A DNA stretch of 45,656 nucleotides, taken from NCBI GenBank assembly GCA_024277195.1, contig JAJRVS010000230.1:1-45656 (forward strand), read 5' to 3'. The notes beneath the pieces are model-generated. The model was not told the origin of the DNA and did not search any database. It saw nothing but the letters and a program-made list of their open reading frames with translations. Within the stretch, counting starts at the first letter, position 1, and every line of letters begins with the position of its first letter. This DNA is from Verrucomicrobiota bacterium. GTDB lineage: Bacteria; Verrucomicrobiota; Verrucomicrobiia; Verrucomicrobiales; DEV007. Shown here piece by piece: positions 34,316 to 42,600 of this stretch. The translations under genes and the position numbers were made by a program.

Positions 34316-34756
34316 ATGGAAAAAAAACAACAGAGGTGGCGTGGCGGGATGTTTTGGGCCTTGCGCTTGATTTTGGCAGGAGTGTTTTTCTATGCCGGTT
34401 GGATCAAATTACAGGATCCTATTTTGTTTGCGATCAAAATCCGCGGTTATGATTTGTTGGCGGACCCTTGGGTGGCGGTGACAGCTTTGTTGCTGCCTTG
34501 GCTGGAAATCGTGTGTGCTATCAGCCTGTTGGTCGGGCGTTTGCAGCGGGGGGCTTTGCTGGGGCTGTTTTTTATGCTGCTGGTGTTTTTATTTGGTCTG
34601 TTGTCAGCTTGGTCGCGAGGATTGGATATTGACTGCGGGTGCTTTGGCGAAGCGCTGAATCGAGGCTCTTTGTTTGTATCCGTATTGATGGACCTTGCGC
34701 TGACGGCGATGGTGATCGTATTGTGGCGGCGAGGCACGGTGTTGCGAGTTTGCTAG
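34316..34756 (+). CDS. MauE/DoxX-like membrane protein
   Basis: A 146-residue protein with four membrane helices. ALRLILAGVFFYAGWIKLQDP (about 14-34) is the start typical of MauE/DoxX proteins; WLEIVCAISLLVGRLQRGALL and the C-terminal helix complete the core. DIDCGCFGE in the third loop holds a C-x-C pair characteristic of MauE-type members linked to methylamine dehydrogenase maturation or thiol redox chemistry. I use the ATG at 34316 rather than the TTG one codon upstream. The stop codon lies inside the hairpin at 34752-34788. Confidence 0.75.
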   Translation: MEKKQQRWRGGMFWALRLILAGVFFYAGWIKLQDPILFAIKIRGYDLLADPWVAVTALLLPWLEIVCAISLLVGRLQRGALLGLFFMLLVFLFGLLSAWSRGLDIDCGCFGEALNRGSLFVSVLMDLALTAMVIVLWRRGTVLRVC

Positions 34757-34788
34757 TTTTGGGTAGCAGGTCGCTACCCAAAACTAGC
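34752..34788. terminator. Perfect 16-base hairpin carrying both convergent stop codons
   Basis: GCTAGTTTTGGGTAGC (34752-34767), a five-base loop AGGTC, and GCTACCCAAAACTAGC (34773-34788) form a 16-bp perfect stem. The TAG ending the MauE-like gene (34754-34756) and the TAG ending the amidase gene (34784-34786, minus strand) sit in mirrored positions of the two arms. It probably acts as a shared bidirectional transcription end; the usual T-run is missing (GATAGG or GCAAAC follow), so factor-independent termination is uncertain. Confidence 0.65.
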
Positions 34789-35383
34789 GATAGGCCATGA
34801 TGCCTTGAACAATTTCCTCGGCGATAATTTCGCGCAACCAGGAAGCGTTGCAGCGCTTGTTTTCCCAACGATTGGAGAGAAAGCCACATTCAATCAATAC
34901 TGCGGGACCTTTGGTGAGACGCAGCACTTTCAGACGTGCAGGTTTAATACCTCGGTTTTTGGTTTTGATACGAGTACCCAGTTCGTGTTGGATTTTTCCC
35001 GCGAGTTTTTTGCCTTTGCTTGAGCCGGGATAATAAAAAGTCTCGATCCCTCTATAGGAGGTGTTTTTGTGGCCGTTGAAATGGATGCTGACAAATACAA
35101 AATGACTGTTGCGGTTGGCGATCGCTGCGCGTTTGTCGAGTGCCACATAGGTGTCGGTGCTGCGAGTCATCACAGTGCGCACCCCTTTGCTTTTTAATAG
35201 GCGTTGCACCCGTTTGGCGAGATCCAGAGTGAGATTTTTTTCGTAGATACCATACCAATTGCTACCTTTGTCATTGCCTCCATGACCGGGGTCGATGATC
35301 ACCGTGGAAAAGTTTTTGGCGATTGCTGGGTGAGGCAGGCTGAAAAGAAGAATTAATATTACCAGAAACAGGCTGAGCCGCAT
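34784..35383 (-). CDS. N-acetylmuramoyl-L-alanine amidase, Amidase_3 family
   Basis: A 199-residue exported amidase of the AmiC/CwlM type that cleaves the amide between muramic acid and the peptide in peptidoglycan. The start at 35383 gives MRLSLFLVILILLFSLPHPAIA, a good signal peptide; the ATG 13 codons upstream would add MTVIIQATQRPAF in front. Zinc ligands are His in VIIDPGHGGND, Glu in GIYEKNLTLDLA and His in VFVSIHFNGHK; the catalytic Glu is in LIECGFLSN. The length is that of the bare catalytic domain, with no peptidoglycan-binding repeats. It converges on the MauE-like gene. Confidence 0.92.
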   Translation of the reverse strand: MRLSLFLVILILLFSLPHPAIAKNFSTVIIDPGHGGNDKGSNWYGIYEKNLTLDLAKRVQRLLKSKGVRTVMTRSTDTYVALDKRAAIANRNSHFVFVSIHFNGHKNTSYRGIETFYYPGSSKGKKLAGKIQHELGTRIKTKNRGIKPARLKVLRLTKGPAVLIECGFLSNRWENKRCNASWLREIIAEEIVQGIMAYR

Positions 35384-35630
35384 GAAAGCTGGTCGCTGGG
35401 TTGCTTGAATTATGACAGTCATTCGGAGTGGTATTGCAAAAGATGCAGCTCAATTGCGTTTTATGAAGTTATGGAATTTACAATAGAGTTGGCAACTATA
35501 AAACAATAAATAAGATTTTTGAGCTATTTTTGAAGGGCTTTAGAACAGGGACTTTGGAGGCGGGGAAGGACTCTGAGGGGCGGATTTAGCTTTTTGACCC
35601 AGCGTTTTAAAAAAAGAATCATTTTCGTTA

Positions 35631-35803
35631 TTGCCACGTGTGGGAATTTGTATAAAATGATCCGCTTTCACGAGTAAAATTTAGAGACGTCGCACGTTCG
35701 CTGATCGGAAACCCATCCGGTAAGCGGACGTTGCTTAGTTTCGGGAAGGTGTTTTATCTGTGGAAAGGCGAAAATTTAAAACCTCAATAACTCAAAAATA
35801 ATC
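35631..35803 (+). promoter_or_regulatory. Promoter and structured leader of the pyrophosphatase gene
   Basis: TTGCCA (35631-35636) and TAAAAT (35653-35658) with 16 bases between are a plausible promoter. The leader of about 130 bases contains a stem ACGTTCGCT (35694-35702) / AGCGGACGT (35723-35731), eight pairs plus one G-U, with an inner CGGA/TCCG helix (35706-35719). I could not match it to a riboswitch class I know. The rest of the 420-base gap upstream (35384-35630) shows no gene or repeat. Confidence 0.4.
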
Positions 35804-37981
35804 ATGACATCAACCCTCATTCTCCTTATCCCCATCTTTGGCATACTTGCTTTAGTCTATACCTTCTGGAAGTCCACCTGGGTGGCGAAGCAGGATCCTG
35901 GCACTGAAAAGATGGTGGGGATCTCCAAGCATATTGCCACCGGGGCGATGGCTTTTTTAAGAGCCGAATACAAGGTTTTGGCTATTTTTGTGGTGTGTGT
36001 GGCGGTATTGCTCGCTTTTATGAACCAAGGGGCTGAACGGCTGGTGGCTTTGTCCTTCATTGTCGGGGCATTTTGCTCGGCATTGGCCGGATACATCGGC
36101 ATGAAAGTGGCGACCAAGGCCAATGTGAGAACCACCAATGCGGCGAGAACCAGTCTCGGCAAAGCTTTGGAAGTGGCTTTTGGCGGTGGCTCGGTGATGG
36201 GCATGGGCGTGGTTGGATTGGGTTTGCTCGGTTTGGGTGGTTTGTTTTTGATCTACAGCAAAACGATTGGTATTGATGATCCTGAAAAGTTGAGTTCGGT
36301 GATGACGATTATCACCGGTTTTTCCTTTGGAGCTTCATCGATTGCGCTGTTTGCACGTGTGGGCGGTGGTATTTATACTAAAGCGGCTGATGTGGGCGCA
36401 GATTTGGTGGGTAAGGTGGAAGCGGGCATTCCTGAAGATCATCCGCTCAATCCGGCAACGATTGCAGATAACGTGGGTGACAATGTCGGCGACGTGGCTG
36501 GCATGGGCGCGGATTTGTTTGAGTCCTATGTGGGATCGATCATCGCGACGATGGTGCTGGGTGGGGTGTTTGTGATGTTGCCAGAGTTTGCCAATTCGAT
36601 GGACGGGCTTGGTGCGGTGATGCTGCCCTTGCTGTTAGCCGGGGCGGGTATCGTGTCATCCATCATTGGTACCTTTTTTGTTAAAGTGAAAGACGGAGGC
36701 AGTCCGCACAAAGCGCTCAATCGAGGGGAGATCATCGCTGCGGTGATTTTATTGATCGCTGCTTTTGTGATCGTCAAACAGGTGCTGCCGGCGCAGTGGA
36801 CCATTGATGAGAAAGAATACACTTCGATGGGAGTTTTTGTGGCGATCTTATTTGGTCTGGGTTCGGGTTTGTTGATTGGAATGATCACGGAGTATTACAC
36901 CGGAACGGGAAAAAAACCGGTTTTGGATATCGTCAAACAATCGATGACGGGTTCGGCGACTAATATCATTGCAGGTCTTGGAGTGGGCATGATGTCAACG
37001 GCGTTGCCAATTATTATTTTGGCGATTGCAATTTTGGCAGCGCATCATTTTGCAGGTCTTTATGGTATCGCGATTGCTGCGGTGGGCATGCTTTCTAATC
37101 TGGGGATTCAATTGGCGGTGGATGCTTATGGACCGATTTCAGACAATGCGGGCGGTATCGCTGAGATGAGCGAATTGCCGAAGGAAGTTCGTCAGCGCAC
37201 AGACAAGCTCGACGCAGTTGGCAATACCACGGCGGCGATTGGCAAAGGTTTTGCGATCGGCTCGGCGGCACTGACGGCTTTGGCTTTGTTTGCAGCGTTC
37301 AAGACTTCTTGGGAAGTGGCGAATGATGCTAAGCTTTCTATTGAGATCACCGATCCGAAGGTGGTAGCGATGTTGTTTGTTGGTGGCATGTTGCCTTTCC
37401 TATTTTCGGCTTTGTCGATGGTGGCTGTGGGGCGTGCGGCGATGGCAATGATTGACGAAGTTCGTCGTCAGTTTCGTGAGATTCCCGAATTGCGTGCGGC
37501 TTTGGACGTGATGAAAAAGAATGAAGACAAGGAAAAAGAAGATTGGTCACAGGGGGATCGCGATATTTTCGATGCTGCAGATGGCAAAGCTGAGTATGGT
37601 AAATGTGTGGAAATTTCGACCAAATCTGCGATTCAACAGATGATCAAACCTGGTCTGTTGGCAGTGGTAGCTCCGGTGGCGGTGGGTTTCATTGGTGGAG
37701 CAGAGATGTTGGGAGGCATGCTTGTCGGAGTGACGGTGACTGGGGTGCTGATGGCGCTGTTTCAGTCTAATGCTGGTGGAGCTTGGGATAATGCCAAGAA
37801 GATGATCGAGGAGGGCGTCGAGATCGACGGAGTTAAGTTGAGCAAAGGCACTGAAGCGCACAAGGCATCGGTGGTGGGTGATACGGTGGGGGATCCCTTT
37901 AAGGATACCTCTGGCCCGTCGTTGAACATCTTACTCAAGCTGATGTCGGTGGTTGCCTTGGTGATCGCGACGATGATTTGA
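35804..37981 (+). CDS. hppA: K+-dependent membrane-bound pyrophosphatase
   Basis: A 725-residue membrane protein with about 16 helices that couples pyrophosphate hydrolysis to H+ or Na+ export. The substrate site is intact: [19 protein letters not shown] (about 196-214) and [20 protein letters not shown] (about 221-240), and later [17 protein letters not shown] and [17 protein letters not shown]. The site that decides potassium need reads [10 protein letters not shown], with Ala477 and Gly480, as in K+-dependent enzymes (the independent ones have Lys and Thr). The pumped ion cannot be decided here. Between FREIPEL and [10 protein letters not shown] (about 563-598) sits a charged insertion of some 25-30 residues ([15 protein letters not shown]). 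A structured leader precedes it. Confidence 0.95.
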   Translation: MTSTLILLIPIFGILALVYTFWKSTWVAKQDPGTEKMVGISKHIATGAMAFLRAEYKVLAIFVVCVAVLLAFMNQGAERLVALSFIVGAFCSALAGYIGMKVATKANVRTTNAARTSLGKALEVAFGGGSVMGMGVVGLGLLGLGGLFLIYSKTIGIDDPEKLSSVMTIITGFSFGASSIALFARVGGGIYTKAADVGADLVGKVEAGIPEDHPLNPATIADNVGDNVGDVAGMGADLFESYVGSIIATMVLGGVFVMLPEFANSMDGLGAVMLPLLLAGAGIVSSIIGTFFVKVKDGGSPHKALNRGEIIAAVILLIAAFVIVKQVLPAQWTIDEKEYTSMGVFVAILFGLGSGLLIGMITEYYTGTGKKPVLDIVKQSMTGSATNIIAGLGVGMMSTALPIIILAIAILAAHHFAGLYGIAIAAVGMLSNLGIQLAVDAYGPISDNAGGIAEMSELPKEVRQRTDKLDAVGNTTAAIGKGFAIGSAALTALALFAAFKTSWEVANDAKLSIEITDPKVVAMLFVGGMLPFLFSALSMVAVGRAAMAMIDEVRRQFREIPELRAALDVMKKNEDKEKEDWSQGDRDIFDAADGKAEYGKCVEISTKSAIQQMIKPGLLAVVAPVAVGFIGGAEMLGGMLVGVTVTGVLMALFQSNAGGAWDNAKKMIEEGVEIDGVKLSKGTEAHKASVVGDTVGDPFKDTSGPSLNILLKLMSVVALVIATMI

Positions 37982-37988
37982 AGAAGGC

Positions 37989-38104
37989 TATAGGCTATAG
38001 CTTTTTAGGCTGTAGGAATTTAGGCTGTAGGTTAATTTGCCTGCAGCCTTTCATATTATCTGTGGACTTGCGTTGCAGCTACCTACAGCCTATAGCCTAA
38101 TCCA
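37989..38104. repeat. TAGGCTRTAGG repeat cluster with 12-base inverted repeat
   Basis: The gap between hppA and the glycosyltransferase gene is filled by short words TAGGCTATAG, TAGGCTGTAGG (twice) and, inverted, CCTGCAGCC and CCTACAGCCTATAGCCTA. The best pair is TAGGCTGTAGGT (38021-38032) with ACCTACAGCCTA (38081-38092), perfect over 12 bases with a 48-base spacer. The related word CTACAGCCTAATTTCCTATCGCC also occurs at 25389. A hairpin-forming dispersed repeat that may also end hppA transcripts. Confidence 0.5.
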
Positions 38105-38119
38105 CCTACCGCCTATCCC

Positions 38120-39469
38120 ATGAATCACCTTGCTTACGTTTTTGAGCGTTTTCCTTCTTTTACTCAGACTTTCTGTGTGCGGGAAGTTTTGGAGTTGGAG
38201 CGACAGGGCATGAAGCCGTTGATTTTTTCGATTCGTGATACGCGACTTGAGGAGGAAGAGCAGAAACATTTCCCTGCTGACCTTTACGAGCGGGTGCATT
38301 TTTTGCCTCAAGGCGATGAGCTGGTCGAGGCGGTAAAAAAGTTGAAGGCTGAGGGGAAATTGCCACAGTCGGTGGTGCTGACCTTGCGTCATTGGAGCGA
38401 CAACGGAGATCGGGCGGATAAGAGGCGGGTGCATGAGGCGGCTTATATTGGGGTGATGTTACAGGAGGCGGGGGTGCAGCATGCGCATTCCCATTTTGCT
38501 GGGATTGGAGCGAGGACTTGTTGGTGGTTGAAGTTTTTCTACGACATCACTTATAGCTTTACCGGTCACGCCAATGATCTTTTTTGCAAAACAGATTTTG
38601 AAATCACGCTGGCGAAGCTAATGCGTGATGCTGCCTTGGTGGTGACAGTGAGTGATTACACCGTGCGGGATTTGCAGGGGCGTTTTCCTGAATCGTCGAG
38701 CAAGGTCAAGCGGGTGTATAATGGGTTGAATCTCGAACCTTTTCGGGAAGCGGGTCAGCGGCGGGATGATGATGCGGTGTGGAGTGGTGAGCGGCTTATC
38801 TTCACCGTTGGGCGTTTGATTGAGAAAAAAGGTTTTGATGATTTGATCAAAGCCTGCGCGTTGATGAAAAAGGATGGGGTTAAGGATTTTTCATGTGTGA
38901 TTGTGGGAGATGGTCCACTGGAGGCTGAGTTGCGGGAATTGATCCGGACTTGTGAGGTCGAGGATTGCGTGGAGCTGGCGGGTCCGAAATCACAAGCTGA
39001 GATCATCGCTTACCTTGAACGGGCAGCTATTTTTGCCCTGCCTTGTGTGACCGAAAAAGATGGCGGCAAAGATAACCTGCCGACAGTGATCATGGAAGCG
39101 ATGGGCGCGCGGGTGCCGTGTGTTTCTACCATTCTGGCAGGGGTGCCCGAGATGGTGATCGATGGGCAGACCGGAAGGCTGGTGGAGGAACGTCAGGTGG
39201 AGGATTTTGCCAAGGCGATGCAGGATGTGTTAGCAGATAAAGCTCGGGCGATTAAAATGGGGATGGCAGGTGAACAGCGAGCGATTGAGATTTTTGCCAA
39301 AGAAGTGACGGCGAAACAGATGCGCCGTCTGCAGGTGTCGCGCGGTTTGGTGCGTTTTGATGCGACTTTGATCGCGAATGATTCGGGCTTGTGGATTTGT
39401 TATGCCCGTCAGTGGGTGAAGCGATTTTTCCGTCTGTTTCGTTGGCAGAAGAAGGATCGGATTGGTTGA
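38120..39469 (+). CDS. Glycosyltransferase family 4
   Basis: A 449-residue GT-B-fold glycosyltransferase. The N-terminal domain begins LAYVFERFPSFTQTFCVREVLELERQG, a start common among colanic-acid/exopolysaccharide GT4 enzymes; HAHSHFAGIGARTCWW and TYSFTGHANDLF follow (acceptor side). The C-terminal domain contains FTVGRLIEKKGFDDLIKACA (about 233-252), VIVGDGPLEAEL, and EKDGGKDNLPTVIMEAMGARVP (about 312-333), which is the E-x-E-type donor motif. It should transfer a sugar from a nucleotide donor in the cytoplasm, probably for a surface polysaccharide; the neighbours (exoproteins) fit a surface role but do not prove it. A C-terminal basic stretch (RQWVKRFFRLFRWQKK) may touch the membrane. Confidence 0.88.
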   Translation: MNHLAYVFERFPSFTQTFCVREVLELERQGMKPLIFSIRDTRLEEEEQKHFPADLYERVHFLPQGDELVEAVKKLKAEGKLPQSVVLTLRHWSDNGDRADKRRVHEAAYIGVMLQEAGVQHAHSHFAGIGARTCWWLKFFYDITYSFTGHANDLFCKTDFEITLAKLMRDAALVVTVSDYTVRDLQGRFPESSSKVKRVYNGLNLEPFREAGQRRDDDAVWSGERLIFTVGRLIEKKGFDDLIKACALMKKDGVKDFSCVIVGDGPLEAELRELIRTCEVEDCVELAGPKSQAEIIAYLERAAIFALPCVTEKDGGKDNLPTVIMEAMGARVPCVSTILAGVPEMVIDGQTGRLVEERQVEDFAKAMQDVLADKARAIKMGMAGEQRAIEIFAKEVTAKQMRRLQVSRGLVRFDATLIANDSGLWICYARQWVKRFFRLFRWQKKDRIG

Positions 39470-39561
39470 ATTGATATAATAATTTTTCAGGAATCTTCTG
39501 AATATTTCCGTATGAGAATATGATTGATTGCTATTGTCGGTTAGGCGTTGAGTTTAACTGT

Positions 39562-39642
39562 TATTAAACTAGGTTTATCTATTCCTGTCTTTCCTGCCTC
39601 TGCGCGAAAGGCATTTTTATTCATATCTAAGTCATTCTTCCA
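39562..39642 (+). promoter_or_regulatory. Leader shared by the exoprotein pair, copy 1
   Basis: From TATTAAACTAGGTTT (39562-39576) to the ATG is 81 bases; the same block starts 82 bases before the second exoprotein gene. It includes a hairpin TCTTTC (39588-39593) / GAAAGG (39606-39611), with one G-U pair, followed by ATTTTTATT. Conservation with a compensating change in the second copy points to an attenuator or regulatory hairpin. Confidence 0.45.
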
Positions 39643-42600
39643 ATGAACGCTGCTCCCTCATTCATGCCTTTACGCTGGCGTTTGCTGGCGAGTGTTCTTA
39701 TTGTTGCTATGGCAGTTCAGCCGGGGGTTTATGGTAATCCGACGGCGCCGGTGATTCGCTCGGGGGCGGCGGAGTTTAACTTTGATAATCCGGCTCACTT
39801 GCTGATTCAACAGGGCAGCGACAAGCTGATCGTGGATTGGGGGGAGTTCAGTATCAGTGCGGGGGAGCTGACGCAGTTCATTCAGCCGGGAAGTGGCAGT
39901 GCGGCTTTGAACCGGGTGATGGGGGCGTTGCCGAGTTCGATTCAGGGTCAGTTGCAGGCTAATGGGCGGGTGTTGTTGATCAATCCCAACGGGGTGTTGA
40001 TTGGTCCCGGTGGGCGGGTGGATACGGCGGGGTTCATCGCTTCAACTTTGGATGTCAGTGATGCGGATTTTTTGGCGGGAGGTGATTTGCGGTTTCAGGG
40101 GAACTCGCTGGCTAAGGTGGTTAACTTGGGAACGATCAATGCCATTGGCGGCGGTGATATTTTCCTCATCGCGCGTGAAGTGGTGAATGCGGGAACTTTG
40201 AATGCGCCTGAGGGGACGGTTGGTTTGGCTGCCGGGCAGCAGATTGTGATTGCGGCGCAGGGGGAAGAGCGGGTGGCGATTTTACCCGAGGGACAGGAGG
40301 GTTCGGTTACTAATAGTGGGACGATCGCGGCGGCGACGGCGGAACTCAAGGCGTCTGGTGGTAATGAATATGCGTTAGCAGTGAACAATACCGGACTGGT
40401 GCGGGCCAAGGGTTTCGAGAACCGCGGCGGCAGGATTTATCTCTCCGTCGGAGGCGGCAAAGGGCGCATCGTCAATACCGGGACTTTGAAAACGCGGATG
40501 GCAGACAACAGTGGTGGTCTGGTGCAGATCACTCATGCGGGGGAAGAGGCTGGGGCCGGGGTGGATATTGGCGGAAGCATTGACGTGAAGGGTGATGTTG
40601 GTAGTGGCGGCATGGTATTGGTCACTGCGCCCGGCATCCATGTGCTGGAGGGTGCGAGTATTGATGCGTCGGGTAAAGTGAATGGCGGCCAGATCGCGCT
40701 GTACAGTGCGGGGAACGAGGGCACCATGATCGATGGTTCGTTGGTGGCTGACGGCAGCAGCGGGGACGGAGGATTTATCCATGTGACCGGATCTTTTATC
40801 GGCTTGGGAGCGAATGGCTTGATCAGCGCCAAGGGTGGCAATGGCGGTGGTTTTGTTTTACTGGGAGCTGATCCCGAGGATGGTTCGGGTCAGGTGCAGA
40901 GCTCGCAGATCGTGCTCGCGCCCGGTTCGCGGATTTCGGCAAATGGGGTGAGTGGTGACGGTGGTATGGTATTGATCAACGGCGCGCGGGATGGTGATGT
41001 GATGCTGGGAGGGGAAATCAGCGCGAGTAGTCAATCGGGAGTGGGTGGACAGGTGATGGCTTTTGGCGGTGATGTCACTTTGGGCGGCACGGCGTTGATT
41101 GATGCCGGTGGTTATCGTGGCGGTGGGCAGGTCTATATTGGTGGTGGAGATCGGGGACGCGACGCGATTAAGCCCAATACGCAGAATACCAGTGTGGCAG
41201 AGGGTGCGCTGATTTTGGCTAATGCGACGGGCGCGGGAGCCGGCGGCAGAGTGGTTTTGTGGGCGGATCGATTGATGGATTTCCAGGGATCGATTGAGAA
41301 TAGAGGAGCAGGTGGAGGAGCGGGTGGATTTGCCGAAGTGTCGGGTATGGAGTATTTGGGCTTCAATGGCACGGTGGATACTGGGGGGGGGAATCTGTTG
41401 CTCGACCCGTATAGTTACATCATCGGAGCGGCGGAGGCGGGGAATATCGTGACGGCCTTGGGACTGAATAACGTGATCATTGATACGACGATGGACGTGG
41501 CGAGCTACGGGTCGTCCGGGGTGAATACGGATCCTGGCGACATCACGGTGAACTCAGCCATTCTCTACGATTCGACTTTTGATCTGACTTTTATGGCGAT
41601 GGGCGATGCCAACTTCAACTCCAGCGTGCAGAACCGCAATGCGACGGGTGGGGATATCAATATCGTGGCGGGGTGGGACGGGACGACGCCTTACAACACG
41701 GCAGCTTTTGTGGTGGAGGATGTGACGGCGACGACGCTGTTTGGAGGTAGTATGGGGAGTGTAGTAATTGGCGATGGAACGCAGAGTGCAGGAGTGGCGG
41801 TGGGCAGTCGATCAGGAAATACCAATGTGTTTGGCTATGATGTCAGTCTGCAAGGGGGCACGGGGGCCGGAGCGGACGGGCGTTTTGCGCAGTTGGGTTT
41901 CCAGGTGAGTGATCAGGGAGTGGCTTACATAGTAGAGGGTGGTATCACCGTGCATGCGCTTAATGATGTGAGCGCAACGGGTGGCGACACCAGTCAATTC
42001 AACTACGCACAGATTGGCCATGTGGGGGCGGATCAAAACCTGAGCGGAACAATCGAAGCGAGTGCTAGCTCCGTGATAGAATTGTCCGTTGGGAACGACG
42101 TGGTTTTTGCGGGGGGGGCTGGCAGTCTTTCTTACGCGCAACTGGGTCAGGGAGGAGTGTCTGCTAGTGGTGACCACAGTGGAACCACAACCTTGACCCA
42201 AGCTAATAACGTGAGCTTTTCTGGAGGTGCAGGACTTAGATCTTACGCGCAGTTGGGTCAAGGGGGGCTCGGTGCTCGTGGTAACCAGAGTGGTATCACG
42301 ACTCTGGTTCAGGTCAATGATGTGAGCTTTTCGGGTGGTTTGGGATTACGATCCTACGCACAACTGGGGCAAGGAGGGCGTGTTGCCATTGGCAACCACA
42401 GCGGAACCATAACTCTGGTGCAGGTCAATGATGTGACTTTTTCGGGAGGGAGAGGCGCCGGCACTTACGCGCAGCTGGGTCAGGGGGGCATTTTTGCCAA
42501 TGGTAATCAAAGTGGCACGACGGTGATCACGCAGGCCAATGACGTGACCTTTTTGGCAGGGAGAGGGCCTGACTCTTACGCCCAGTTGGGTCAGGGAGGA

